Positions 16,524 to 25,438 of a DNA stretch of 64,000 nt are shown here, in pieces. The translations under genes and the position numbers were made by a program. The first letter of the stretch is position 1. Each line of letters opens with the position of its first letter. The stretch spans positions 62,001-126,000 of the forward strand of contig JAICQO010000002.1 in the NCBI GenBank assembly GCA_025937835.1, in the 5' to 3' direction. The notes beneath the pieces were generated by a model. It had not been told where the DNA came from and searched no databases. It saw only the letters and a list, made by a program, of their open reading frames with translations. This stretch comes from Polyangiaceae bacterium. GTDB lineage: Bacteria > Myxococcota_A > Polyangia > Polyangiales > Polyangiaceae.

Positions 16524-17084
16524 TCATTCTGACCCCGGCCGAACCAGGCGAGGCGGGGAGCCGGCGATCCGCGCGTTTGCCGGGATGCGGCGACTCACCA
16601 CCACCCCCGGACAGAGCTCGGTTCCGTCCCCGACCCGGGCGCCAGGCAGCAAGATGGCGCGCCAGCCGATCGAGCAGTTCTTGCCGACGGTCACGGGGAG
16701 CGAGGGGGGCCGGGTCTCGTGTCGATCGCCCGACAAGGGATGAAAATTGTTGTCGAGGATTTTGGCGAAACCGCCGATCCGGGTTTCGTCGCCGATTTCG
16801 ATACGCAACAGCGCCTCGATCGAGACGCCTCCTGCTACGCGGACACCGCGGCCGAGGACGATCACGCCGTCCTCCTGACAGTGAAGGTCTATCGCAGCAG
16901 CGCGTCCGTCGAGCTCGACGTCGTCCCCGACGTGCAGCTCGCCGGTGCCGTGCAGGTAGACTCGCCCCAGCACGCGCACGTTCATGCCGAAGCTCGCCGA
17001 GCGCCTGGCGAGCCAGCGCAAGCGCGCCTGGGCGGGCAGTTCAGCGAGCGACGTCAGCAGCGCTGCAGGGGACGGCAACATCAT
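16524..17084 (-). CDS. Left-handed beta-helix acyltransferase (hexapeptide repeat), second copy
   Basis: 186 residues starting MMLPSPAALLTSL. The ATG at 17084 overlaps the TGA of the upstream gene (ATGA). Hexapeptide turns run from VRVLGRVYLHGTGELHVG to LCPGVVVSRRIPANARIAGSPPRLV. An insert, KILDNNFHPLSGDRHETRPP, resembles the loop of WcaF/maltose acetyltransferase-type enzymes that carries the catalytic His. It differs clearly from the other beta-helix enzyme in this operon, so two acylation steps or two donors are possible. Confidence 0.9.
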   Translation of the reverse strand: MMLPSPAALLTSLAELPAQARLRWLARRSASFGMNVRVLGRVYLHGTGELHVGDDVELDGRAAAIDLHCQEDGVIVLGRGVRVAGGVSIEALLRIEIGDETRIGGFAKILDNNFHPLSGDRHETRPPSLPVTVGKNCSIGWRAILLPGARVGDGTELCPGVVVSRRIPANARIAGSPPRLVRPGSE

Positions 17085-18028
17085 GTCCGGAGCAGCGTCG
17101 CGAGGAAGCTCGTGAGCCGGGCAGCGACGTACTTCCGTCCGGGCTCGTTCAGGTGTTGGCCGTCGTAGGCGTACGAGTCGACCAAGCGCAGGACCTGCTG
17201 CCCTTCCCGCTCGAACGACGATAGCTCGCCGGTTTGGGTCGTTGCCTCGACCACTGCGAGATCGAACAGCGGCTGCTTGCCCCCGTAAGTTCTGCGCAGC
17301 TCGTCGTTGAAGCGCTCTCGAACGAAGTTTTCGCTTTCGCCCCAGACGTTTCCGCCGAGTAGGCGCTTGAGACTTCCCTTCACCCCGCTCTGCGTCACGG
17401 TCAGCGGCACCGTGACGTGCACGAAGCGGGTCTTCGGGTAGGCGGCCTCGAGCCGGGCCATGGTCGCCTGGTAGTGGGCGAAGAGCTCGTCCACACGCGT
17501 GTCGGCGTTGAAGTCGACATAGCAAAACTTGAAAAACGCAGCCTCGGCGCGCTCGCCCACGCCGGACTCGATCGTGCGCGCGAACGCGTCGATCTTCGAC
17601 CTCGGATCTTCGTTCTTGCCGTTCAGGGCGTGAGCGAAGCCCGGAGCGGCGAGGTCCTCGGCCGAAGCGAGCTCGACCAGCTTGATGTCTACGTTGAGCG
17701 TGCGCCCGAGGTCACGGAAGCCGTCGAGGATGTTGCCGCCCACGGACTGGTGTCCGAAGAAGACCCGGTGACCGGCCAGGGCGGCCAGGTGATCCGGCTG
17801 GAACTCGGGCAACGCCCGGTTGGGGATTGTTCCCCAGGGCTTCGTGGAGCGGCCGATACACATTTCCGCGACGCACTCTTTCTGCGCGCATTCCGCGCTC
17901 GAGGAGCAGGCCGATACGACCGAAGGTTCACCGCAGGCCGTGGTCGACAGCACCAGTAGACCGGAGGCCAGCCAGCGCAGCGCAGCGACGAGCGACCATT
18001 CGAGGAGAGCGTCTCGCGGTTTGAGCAT
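17081..18028 (-). CDS. Lipoprotein resembling SGNH/GDSL hydrolases
   Basis: 315 residues. The signal ends LLVLSTTAC (Cys32), followed by a small Cys-rich spacer (CSSSAEC, KECVAEMC). The globular part starts HRVFFGHQSVGGNILDG and ends SYAYDGQHLNEPGRKYVA. Asp289-x-x-His292 in that last motif resembles block V of SGNH hydrolases. A block-I GDS motif is not obvious, so the family call is tentative. It is the first gene of the acylation operon. An esterase or acyl-transfer role on the EPS outside the inner membrane would fit this context. Confidence 0.7.
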   Translation of the reverse strand: MLKPRDALLEWSLVAALRWLASGLLVLSTTACGEPSVVSACSSSAECAQKECVAEMCIGRSTKPWGTIPNRALPEFQPDHLAALAGHRVFFGHQSVGGNILDGFRDLGRTLNVDIKLVELASAEDLAAPGFAHALNGKNEDPRSKIDAFARTIESGVGERAEAAFFKFCYVDFNADTRVDELFAHYQATMARLEAAYPKTRFVHVTVPLTVTQSGVKGSLKRLLGGNVWGESENFVRERFNDELRRTYGGKQPLFDLAVVEATTQTGELSSFEREGQQVLRLVDSYAYDGQHLNEPGRKYVAARLTSFLATLLRT

Positions 18029-18241
18029 CGGGCAGGCTTGCTCAGTTTACCTCAATTTTCCGAGGGCACGCATAGGCAAAGCATCGGGGTTTCAGGCCGC
18101 GCCGCTCGCTACGGAGGTGAGGAAAGCTCGCTCTTGCGAGGGCCTCGGCGCAGGATCCGCGTGCTCGCTGCACCGTTTCCGGGCGGCTCGGTCCGCGCTC
18201 CGCTCGGTCCCGGTTCGAGATCCCCGTTCGAGATCCGCCCG

Positions 18242-19177
18242 TTAACTCGGGTGGCGCTCTTTCCAGACTTTTTCTTGCCGCACGTTGGCGCGGCGGGTGG
18301 CCTCGGCCTTTCCGTACCTGAGGCAGTCGCGCTGGTAGTCGTTCAGGAACCGGCGGAACTCGGCGCTGCCATAGCGCGGCAGCCGCTTCGCGGCGCTCGA
18401 GAAGTAGCCCCAGAGCATGCCCGCGCTCCCGTACAGGACCGGATAGTGGGTAACCCGAAACACGGCGCTCGCCACGATGTACGCGGGCATCGTGCCCATG
18501 AAGTACTGGCCGTACCCCCAGCGCACGCGCCCCGTCCAGATCCCCTTCTGACTCGAACCCATCGGGCGCAGGTGAATGAAGCGCAGATCTTCCTGATCGG
18601 AGCTCTCGGCGATCCAGCCCAGCATGCGGCAGCAGTGACAATCGATGCCGTCCCACATGACCTGTCGCACGAAGCCGCCGATCTCACGGAAGCAGGTGGT
18701 GCGATAAAACTTGGTCATGCCCACCGACATCTCGTCGCCGCAAACCTCCGCCTTGCGTGAACCGTCGGGTAGCTCGTTGTAAGGCTTTCCGGAGAACGTG
18801 CCGAGACGCGGCTCAGCGTTCATGCGGGCGATCAGGATCTCGAAGTACCGAGGCGGGAGCTCGAGATCGAGGTCGATCTTGCAAACGAACTCGAACTCAT
18901 CGAGGTTCACGGTGTCGAGGCCGGCATAGAACGCCTCGATCACACCGGGGCCGACGCTGCGCCCACCACGGTCGGCCCGCCGAACGACCCGCAGGTACGG
19001 CATGCGCTTCGAATACTCCTCCAAGATCTGCGGAGTGGCATCCGTAGAGCCGTCGTCTACGACGACGAACAGCGCTGGTGGCACGCTTTGTGCGGCAATG
19101 CTGTCGAGCGTGCGGCGCATGTACTGCGCTTCGTCGCGGCACGGGGCAACCAAGACATAGCGACCTTTGGCATCCAT
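18242..19177 (-). CDS. GT2-family glycosyltransferase
   Basis: 311 residues. The N-terminal nucleotide-binding region YVLVAPCRDEAQYMRRTLDS is followed by VVVDDGSTDATPQIL and the metal-binding DLDLELPP, a GT-A fold of glycosyltransferase family 2. The C-terminal part has DGIDCHCCRMLGW (possible acceptor region) and one or two hydrophobic stretches (MGTMPAYIVASAVF). ATG at 19177 is preferred over an upstream start that would add 32 unlike residues. It is divergent from the asparagine synthetase gene. It probably adds one sugar of the EPS repeat unit; the sugar is unknown. Confidence 0.9.
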   Translation of the reverse strand: MDAKGRYVLVAPCRDEAQYMRRTLDSIAAQSVPPALFVVVDDGSTDATPQILEEYSKRMPYLRVVRRADRGGRSVGPGVIEAFYAGLDTVNLDEFEFVCKIDLDLELPPRYFEILIARMNAEPRLGTFSGKPYNELPDGSRKAEVCGDEMSVGMTKFYRTTCFREIGGFVRQVMWDGIDCHCCRMLGWIAESSDQEDLRFIHLRPMGSSQKGIWTGRVRWGYGQYFMGTMPAYIVASAVFRVTHYPVLYGSAGMLWGYFSSAAKRLPRYGSAEFRRFLNDYQRDCLRYGKAEATRRANVRQEKVWKERHPS

Positions 19178-19381
19178 GACTCGGGCTCGATCCGAGTACC
19201 TAGTGCTTCCACGAAAGGCTGTCAAACACGCGTGCGCGCGACCACACCCGTTCAGAAGAGTCGCGGCAGTCATGGCCGTCGCGCGCAGCGTGTAACCGCG
19301 GATTCATCCGCGCGCTTCAGGCCGCGCGCACTACCTTGCTGGTTTGCATTTCGCCGATGCCTGGAAGACACTCGTGCGGAA

Positions 19382-21307
19382 ATGTGCGGCATTGCTGGCG
19401 CTGTCGGAAGCATCGACGAGAGCATCGAAAAGGCCGTGCAGCGCATGGCGGATACCCAGGCGCACCGCGGCCCCGACGACTCCGGGAGCTTCGTGAGCGG
19501 CCACGGCCCCGGCGTCGCGTTCGGCTTTCGGCGCCTCGCCATCATCGATCTCTCGTCCGACGGCCACCAGCCGATGCACGATCCCGAAACCGGGAACGTC
19601 ATCGTCTTCAACGGTGAAATTTACAACTACGCGGAGCTCAAGCGCGAGCTCGAGGGCGATGGGCCGTTTCGCTCGAAGAGCGATACCGAGGTGTTGCTCC
19701 GGGCCTACCGCCGCTGGGGCAAGGACATGCTGCGGCGGCTGCGCGGCATGTTCGGGTTCTGCATCTACGACGCGAAGCGCCGGCAGGCTTTCCTCGTGCG
19801 TGATCGCCTGGGGATCAAGCCGATCTACTACGCGGTCGTCGAGCGCGCCGGCAAGAGCACGCTGTTGTTCTCGTCGGAGCTCCGCTCGCTGCTCGCGACC
19901 GAGCTCGTGGCGAAGAAGCTCGATCCGCTCGGGGTAGACACGTACCTGTGGAACGGCTTCGTGGTCGGCCCGTCCACGATGGTCGAGGGCGTCAGTCTGC
20001 TCGAACCGGGCGCCAGCCTGACCCTCGACTTCGACGCTCCGCGCGCGAGACCCGAGCGCTATTGGCAGCTCGCTCCCGGCCCCATACAGCCGGCCGACGT
20101 CGCGATCCGCGAGCTCGCGCGCGAGCTCGACACCGCCGTCGAACAGCATCTGATGGCCGACGTGCCGCTCGGTGTGTTCCTTTCGGGCGGGGTCGACTCG
20201 AGCGCGATCGCGGCGCTCGCGGTGCGCGCGAACAAGGGCAAGGTCGCGACGTTCCACATCGGCTTCGACGAAGCCGCCTTCGACGAATCGCGCTATGCAC
20301 GCAGCGTCGCCCAGGCGCTCGACACCGAGCACTCCGAGTTTCGGCTGACCCAGGAGCGCTTTCGCTCGGAGCTCGACGCCGCGCTGCGAAGCCTCGACCA
20401 GCCGACGCTCGACGCGATCAATACCTACTTCGTGAGCCGCGTGGTGCGCGAGGCGGGCTTCACGGTGGCGTTGGCGGGCACCGGCGGCGACGAGCTGTTC
20501 GGCGGCTATCGCAGCTTCCGCGATCTGCCGATCGCGCGCCGCGCGAGCCTGGCCGCTCGCCCCGTGCCGGAGTCGGTGTTCGGGCGTGGTGTGGCGCTCG
20601 CCAACCGCTTGCGCGGCGGCGTCGCGAGCGAGGTCCCGCCGCAGACACGCTGGGGCAAGCTGGCCGACGCGCTCGCCTGCCGCGGCGACCTGGTGCGGCT
20701 CTATCAAGTCTCCTACGGCCTCTACACACGGGACTTCCTGGGGCAGCTCGCGAGCCCCCGCGTCCGCCACCGAGCATCGTTCGGCCTCACCCCCGAGCGC
20801 GCCGACACGCTCGCTCACTCGCTCGGCGGCGAGATCCGCTCCGAGATCGGCCGGCTCGAGCTGTCCATGTTCATCGGCGAGCGCCTGCTGCGCGACTCGG
20901 ACGCGGCGAGCATGGCCGTGTCGCTCGAGCTGCGCGTCCCGTTGCTCGATCACCGCGTGGTGGAAGCAGCGCAAGCAGTGCCCGATGCGGCGCGCTTCTT
21001 CCCGCTCGGGAGAAAGATGTTGCTGAGGGAACTATCGCTGAACCGCGTCCCGCCATCGATCTTCGACCGACCGAAGGCCGGCTTCGTCTTGCCGATCGAG
21101 GTTTGGGCGAAGGATCAGCTGGCGCCGCAAATCGAGCAGACGTTCGCCGATCGCGCCCTCGTGGAGAGCGCGGGTCTCGACGCGGATGCGCTGGGCCGCC
21201 TGTGGCGTTCGTTCCGCGCAGGCGCACCCGGCCTCTACTGGTCGCGCATCTGGGCGCCCTACGTGCTGCTCGACTGGTGTCGCCGCGAGGGCGTGGCGCT
21301 CGCCTGA
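19382..21307 (+). CDS. asnB: Asparagine synthetase (glutamine-hydrolysing) type amidotransferase
   Basis: 641 residues. It starts MCGIAGAVG with the catalytic Cys2 of Ntn glutamine amidotransferases. The glutaminase domain shows AHRGPDDSG and IVFNGEIYNY. The synthetase domain has the PP-loop LSGGVDSSAIAALAV and ALAGTGGDELFGGY. The length matches the AsnB family. Homologues are common in exopolysaccharide loci, where they are thought to amidate a sugar carboxylate or peptide rather than make asparagine. That role here is inferred from location only. Confidence 0.93.
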   Translation: MCGIAGAVGSIDESIEKAVQRMADTQAHRGPDDSGSFVSGHGPGVAFGFRRLAIIDLSSDGHQPMHDPETGNVIVFNGEIYNYAELKRELEGDGPFRSKSDTEVLLRAYRRWGKDMLRRLRGMFGFCIYDAKRRQAFLVRDRLGIKPIYYAVVERAGKSTLLFSSELRSLLATELVAKKLDPLGVDTYLWNGFVVGPSTMVEGVSLLEPGASLTLDFDAPRARPERYWQLAPGPIQPADVAIRELARELDTAVEQHLMADVPLGVFLSGGVDSSAIAALAVRANKGKVATFHIGFDEAAFDESRYARSVAQALDTEHSEFRLTQERFRSELDAALRSLDQPTLDAINTYFVSRVVREAGFTVALAGTGGDELFGGYRSFRDLPIARRASLAARPVPESVFGRGVALANRLRGGVASEVPPQTRWGKLADALACRGDLVRLYQVSYGLYTRDFLGQLASPRVRHRASFGLTPERADTLAHSLGGEIRSEIGRLELSMFIGERLLRDSDAASMAVSLELRVPLLDHRVVEAAQAVPDAARFFPLGRKMLLRELSLNRVPPSIFDRPKAGFVLPIEVWAKDQLAPQIEQTFADRALVESAGLDADALGRLWRSFRAGAPGLYWSRIWAPYVLLDWCRREGVALA

Positions 21308-21784
21308 TCAGCCGAGCGTGATCGCGCCGATGAAGTGCTGGCGGCCGATTTCTTCGGTCGTGCGCTTCGCGTCGCCGACTCGCATGCGCTTCAACAAAAC
21401 GCACAGCACGGCGCAATCCGCGGACTGTGCCAGCGAGACGGTGACCGGATTCTCCGTGCTCGGCGCGAGCGCCAGGATCACGGGGCCGGAGCGGATCGTG
21501 CCGCGGATTTGACCGGCGAACTCGGCGACGCTGTCGAGCTTGAGCTCCGTCGCGTCTGCGACGTGGACCTGCGCGCCGATGTGGCGCATCCCGGTTCGCG
21601 CGAGCGCCATCGCGATCTCGACGGTCATGTCCGGTGGCCCTCCCGCGCCGGCGGGCACCAGCGCGAGGGACCGCCAGGTCCGGTCTTGCATCGACAGCCA
21701 CAAACGCTCGAGCTCGGCACTGCTCCAGGGCTCGCCGCTGGCAAGGCGCTGCGGAAGGAGTGCCAGATCGGTGATGCTACGCAT
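21308..21784 (-). CDS. Unrecognised protein, possible degenerate CpsD/ParA-like fold
   Basis: 158 residues from the ATG at 21784; an upstream GTG at 21886 would add 34. The segment SLALVPAGAGGPPDMTVEIA starts like a ParA/BY-kinase beta-strand plus P-loop, but a real Walker A (GKT/S) is missing and GGPPD stands in its place. Later elements (VILALAPSTENPVTVSLAQSADCAVLCVLL) resemble the Walker B and switch region of the same fold. It ends one base after the asnB stop (convergent) and is followed by the initiating transferase gene. I do not recognise a named family. A regulatory partner of EPS assembly is a guess. Confidence 0.7.
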   Translation of the reverse strand: MRSITDLALLPQRLASGEPWSSAELERLWLSMQDRTWRSLALVPAGAGGPPDMTVEIAMALARTGMRHIGAQVHVADATELKLDSVAEFAGQIRGTIRSGPVILALAPSTENPVTVSLAQSADCAVLCVLLKRMRVGDAKRTTEEIGRQHFIGAITLG

Positions 21785-21909
21785 GTGCGGGAAGGCTCTG
21801 CTCGGCTCCGGGCCGGAGATCGTAGAACTCCAACCAGAAGGCTCCGACCGCGCTTTCTCCTGCGCGATCGCCCAGGAGCCTAGCACCTAGGGCGACGCCA
21901 GGAACAGCG

Positions 21910-23346
21910 CTAGTACGCGTTCTTGCTGGATTTCCGGCCAAAAACGGTCAGGAAAATGATCTCCAGGTCCCAGAGCAACCGCCAGTTGCGGATGTACGCG
22001 AGGTCGTGCTCGATGCGGCGAACCATCTTCTCGTCCGTGTCCGTCTCGCCGCGCCAGCCGTTGACCTGGGCCCAGCCGGTGATGCCGGGCTTGACCTTGT
22101 GGCGCAGCATGTAGCCGTGAATTTTCGCGCGATAGAGCTCGTTGTGCTTGATGGCGTGCGGCCGCGGCCCGACGATCGACATCTCGCCGCCGAGCACGTT
22201 GACGAACTGCGGCAGCTCGTCGAGTGAGGTACGGCGCAGGAACGCGCCGAGCGGGAACTTGCCGAGCTTGATGAAGCGGTCGTCCTCGCGCGTGGCCTGC
22301 TTCACGTCGTCCCCGTCTTCGCACACCGTCATGGTGCGGAACTTGAGGACGCGGATCGATCTGCCGTTCAACCCGTAGCGGCGCTGAGCAAACAGCATCG
22401 GGCCCTTCGAGCTCAACTTCACCAGCAGGCCGATCACCAGCATCGGCACCGCGATCATCAACAGGATCAGGCTGGCGAGCACGACGTCCTCGACGCGCTT
22501 CAACCAGCCGCCGACACCGAAGAACGGCGTGTCGAAGATGCTGACGACCGGGATGTCGCCGACGGCGCCCCACCGTGAGTGAAGCGGGTCGAACGCCATG
22601 AAATCAGCCACGATGTTGACGGTGGCGGTGGTATCCGCCAGGCGGCGGATGATCAGGTTGATGCGCGGCTCGGCCTTGAGCGGCAAGGTGATGTAGATGA
22701 TGTCGAGGCGCCCGGCGCGCGCGTCCGCCACGAGCTTGTCGATGTCACCGGCGAACGAACCGTATTCCTCGGGGATGCCGTGGCGGCGAGCCGGGATGCG
22801 GTCGTCGTAGATACCGAACACCTTCATGCCGAGCGCCGGATCGTGCTGGATGCGGCGCGCGAGCGACTCGGCCATCTGGGTCGCTCCGGCGATACCGACG
22901 GCGCGGAGGTTGCGCCCCCGGATCCGGAGCTCGGCCAAGATCGTCCGGAATACCAGCCGCCACAGCAGCATCAGCGCGGGGGCCGACAGGAACCAAATCC
23001 CCGCGGTGAGGCGAGAGAACTCTGCCGACAGCTTGGCCACGAACGCCACGAACAGCAGCACCGGAACGGTCACGAACCAGGTGGACAGGACCGTGATCGA
23101 TTCGTTTCGGAACGGCTGCCCCCGCCAGGAGCGATACAGGCCGTTCATCTCTGCGGCGAGGTAGAAGGCGACGACCGCGACGGTCGCGGCCAGGGCGTTC
23201 TTCGTGTCCCACTCTTCGCCGTGAAGGACGACGGAGAGGTACTGAGTTCCGATGATCAGGAGCGCGTCGCCCAAGCGCTGAAGGATCGAGAACGAGGACT
23301 GGTGGGAGCGGGCCCAACCAGGTTTCGAGTCATCGAGCGGTGCCAT
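21910..23346 (-). CDS. WcaJ-type undecaprenyl-phosphate sugar phosphotransferase (initiating PGT)
   Basis: 478 residues from ATG 23346. Four N-terminal TM segments precede a CoA-binding-like domain (LRAVGIAGATQMAESLARRI). A re-entrant helix (LASLILLMIAVPMLVIGLL) and the catalytic bac_transf domain follow. The domain has KFRTMTV, the Asp-rich EDGDD loop, DELPQFVNVLGGEMSIVGPRP and KPGITGWAQV. This is the polyprenyl-phosphate hexose-1-P transferase family that starts EPS and colanic-acid repeat units. The length is the family standard. Upstream lies a 450-base gene-free region likely to hold its promoter. The transferred sugar is not known. Confidence 0.94.
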   Translation of the reverse strand: MAPLDDSKPGWARSHQSSFSILQRLGDALLIIGTQYLSVVLHGEEWDTKNALAATVAVVAFYLAAEMNGLYRSWRGQPFRNESITVLSTWFVTVPVLLFVAFVAKLSAEFSRLTAGIWFLSAPALMLLWRLVFRTILAELRIRGRNLRAVGIAGATQMAESLARRIQHDPALGMKVFGIYDDRIPARRHGIPEEYGSFAGDIDKLVADARAGRLDIIYITLPLKAEPRINLIIRRLADTTATVNIVADFMAFDPLHSRWGAVGDIPVVSIFDTPFFGVGGWLKRVEDVVLASLILLMIAVPMLVIGLLVKLSSKGPMLFAQRRYGLNGRSIRVLKFRTMTVCEDGDDVKQATREDDRFIKLGKFPLGAFLRRTSLDELPQFVNVLGGEMSIVGPRPHAIKHNELYRAKIHGYMLRHKVKPGITGWAQVNGWRGETDTDEKMVRRIEHDLAYIRNWRLLWDLEIIFLTVFGRKSSKNAY

Positions 23347-23803
23347 GATCGTGGATTCGGGCGAAAGGCGCCAGGAAGCCAACCTCCACCTAACCAACAC
23401 GTCCAAGAAAAGTAAATGGTGATTTTACCTAGGAATCCTCGCGATGGAGAGCGCTTTCGTTGGCGCGTTCGTTCACGTTTTCGTTGGCGCATCCCGTGAG
23501 GTTGAAACCGGTAGTTCCTAGGTGAGTGAGTACAAACGAAACAGGTCGGCGTGTGAGCGCGCATTGCGCGCGTTCGGATTTTGCGCGAGCGGAGCGACTG
23601 GCTCGTCTGGCTCGTCTGGAACGGCCGCGCGGTCTTCCGTAAGTGAAGCTTTCTAGCGGTTTGGGAGTGGCAGTCTCCGAGCGGTACATAACAACTGGCC
23701 GGCCGCTTCCGCGCACTCGGAGCGGGCAGGATTGGCCGTTTCCAGCCGCGGTGAACGAGTGAGGCTCGACTCTTGTCGACTCTTGTGGCGGAGCAACGCA
23801 TGC
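23347..23803. other. Divergent intergenic region with short repeats
   Basis: No supported gene. The region is less GC-rich than its surroundings. It holds a 9-base inverted repeat (ACCTAGGAA at 23427-23435 and TTCCTAGGT at 23515-23523), a doubled TGGCTCGTC near 23610, and a doubled CGACTCTTGT near 23767-23786. It lies between the outward-facing initiating transferase gene (minus) and the FNR-rfbAB genes (plus), so it is the likely control region for both halves of the EPS locus. No consensus promoter was recognised. Confidence 0.45.
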
Positions 23804-24547
23804 TTGGCGCGCGCTTTGGCTGACGCTGCCGACGGATCCGGAACCACCCACGCGAAGGTATTGGTCCATCGCGAGCTGGCTCCCGCGGTGTCGCTGGTCC
23901 GGCTGGCGTCGCAGGATCCGGAGTTCAGCTGGTTACCGGGTCAACACGCCAAGCTCGCGCCGGTCTCCGTTTCGGGGGAGGCCACGACCGCCGTGCCTTT
24001 TTCGATCGCTTCGGCGCCGGATCCGAGCGCGCCGGGCGAGTTCGAGCTGGCCGTCTCCCACAACGCGGGCGAGCCGCTGCTCCATGCGCTCGAGCTCGGC
24101 GGGACGGTCGAAGTTTCACGCGCGCGCGGCAGCTTCACCTGGAAGTCGCATCCCGACACCACGCTGCTCGTCGGCATGGGCACCGGCATCGCCCCGCTCC
24201 GCGCGATGCTGCAAGCGGCGCTCGCGGCGGACGTGCAGCGCGTGTTGCTGCTCTACGGCGCGCGCACCCGCGACAAGCTGCTGTTCGGGACCGAGCTCGC
24301 GGAGCTCGCCAACCAGCGCCGCTCGCAGTTCCGCTTCGAGCCCACGCTCACGCAGCCCGGTAACGACTGGGAGGGGCGGCGCGGGCGCGTGCAGGAGCAC
24401 CTGGCGCCGCTCGTGGAGCACCACCACCGCGGCCAGCTGCGGGTCTACGCTTGCGGCACCAAGACCATGGTCGATGGCGTGATCGCCAGGCTCGGCGAGC
24501 TCGGCATCGACCCGAAACAGATCGCGAGCGAAGCGCATGGCGATTGA
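23804..24547 (+). CDS. FNR-like FAD/NAD(P)H oxidoreductase
   Basis: About 247 residues. A beta-barrel FAD domain with PFSIASAP (flavin binding) is followed by a nucleotide domain with LLVGMGTGIAPLRAML, LLLYGARTRDKLLF and YACGTKTMVDGV, the ferredoxin-NADP reductase fold. There is no attached ferredoxin or globin domain. The start is unsure: TTG at 23804 has GGAG upstream, and starts back to 23732 are open. It lies 18 bases before rfbA and is probably co-transcribed with it. A reductase beside dTDP-sugar genes suggests electron supply for a deoxysugar or lipid modification, but no partner enzyme is visible. Confidence 0.8.
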   Translation: MARALADAADGSGTTHAKVLVHRELAPAVSLVRLASQDPEFSWLPGQHAKLAPVSVSGEATTAVPFSIASAPDPSAPGEFELAVSHNAGEPLLHALELGGTVEVSRARGSFTWKSHPDTTLLVGMGTGIAPLRAMLQAALAADVQRVLLLYGARTRDKLLFGTELAELANQRRSQFRFEPTLTQPGNDWEGRRGRVQEHLAPLVEHHHRGQLRVYACGTKTMVDGVIARLGELGIDPKQIASEAHGD

Positions 24548-24565
24548 TCGCGCGAGGAGCGAGGC

Positions 24566-25438
24566 GTGAAGGGCATCATTTTGGCGGGTGGCAGCGGGAC
24601 TCGGCTCTACCCGCTGACGCGCGCGGTATCGAAGCAGCTCTTGCCGGTTTACGACAAGCCGATGGTCTACTACCCGCTCAGCGTGCTGATGCTGGCCGGG
24701 ATCCGCGAGGTGCTGCTGATCTCGACGCCGCAGGATCTGCCGCTGTTCCGCCGCTTGCTCGGTGACGGCTCGGACCTCGGGATGAGCTTCAGCTATGCCG
24801 AACAGGCCGCGCCGAACGGCCTCGCCGAGGCGTTCATCATCGGCAAGGAATTCGTCGGCAGCGACAGCGTGTGTCTCGTGCTCGGCGACAACATCTTCCA
24901 CGGCGCCGGGCTCTCGGACCTGCTCGCCGATGCGCAGCGACAGCTCGAAGGTTGCGTGCTGTTCGCCTACCGGGTGCACGATCCAGAGCGCTACGGCGTG
25001 GTCGAGCTCGACGCCCGGGGCCAGGTGCTGTCTCTCGAAGAAAAGCCGCAGAAGCCGAAATCGAACCTGGCGGTCTCGGGTCTCTACTTTTACGACAACC
25101 AAGTGCTGGACATCGCCGCCACGCTGAAGCCCTCGCCACGCGGCGAGCTCGAGATCACCGACGTGAACCGGATCTACGCCGGGCGCGGGCGCGCCAGCGT
25201 CAAGGTCTTGCCTCGCGGCTATGCCTGGCTCGACACCGGCACGCACGAGAGCATGCTCGAGGCCGGGCAGTTCGTGCACGTGCTCGAGCGCCGGCAGAAG
25301 ACCAGCATCGCCTGCATCGAGGAGATCGCCTGGCGCATGAGCTTCATCGACTCGGCGCAGCTCGAGAGGCTGGCCGTGGCGCACGGCAAGAGCCAGTACG
25401 CCGACTACATCCGGGCCTGCCTCGCGGAAATCGCATGA
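24566..25438 (+). CDS. rfbA: Glucose-1-phosphate thymidylyltransferase
   Basis: 290 residues, the standard length. It makes dTDP-glucose from dTTP and glucose-1-phosphate. Motifs are the nucleotide-binding [42 protein letters not shown] and [19 protein letters not shown]. The GTG start follows GCGAGGAGCGAGGC. Its stop overlaps the ATG of rfbB (ATGA), a clear operon. It supplies dTDP-sugar precursors for the EPS or another glycan. Confidence 0.97.
   Translation: MKGIILAGGSGTRLYPLTRAVSKQLLPVYDKPMVYYPLSVLMLAGIREVLLISTPQDLPLFRRLLGDGSDLGMSFSYAEQAAPNGLAEAFIIGKEFVGSDSVCLVLGDNIFHGAGLSDLLADAQRQLEGCVLFAYRVHDPERYGVVELDARGQVLSLEEKPQKPKSNLAVSGLYFYDNQVLDIAATLKPSPRGELEITDVNRIYAGRGRASVKVLPRGYAWLDTGTHESMLEAGQFVHVLERRQKTSIACIEEIAWRMSFIDSAQLERLAVAHGKSQYADYIRACLAEIA

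Noticed and set aside
18205-18240. GGTTCGAGATCC and GTTCGAGATCC, resembling a tRNA T-loop
   Set aside because: Flanks do not pair into a T-stem and no acceptor, D or anticodon arms can be drawn. It is a short direct repeat (GTTCGAGATCC twice).
19335-19352. Possible sigma-54 promoter upstream of asnB (GCGCACTACCTTGCT)
   Set aside because: The -12 TTGCT is present but the invariant -24 GG is missing at the right spacing.
24871-25434. Extended start for rfbB within rfbA
   Set aside because: The upstream frame is open but encodes Arg-rich shadow sequence. ATG 25435 with ATGA overlap gives the standard protein length.
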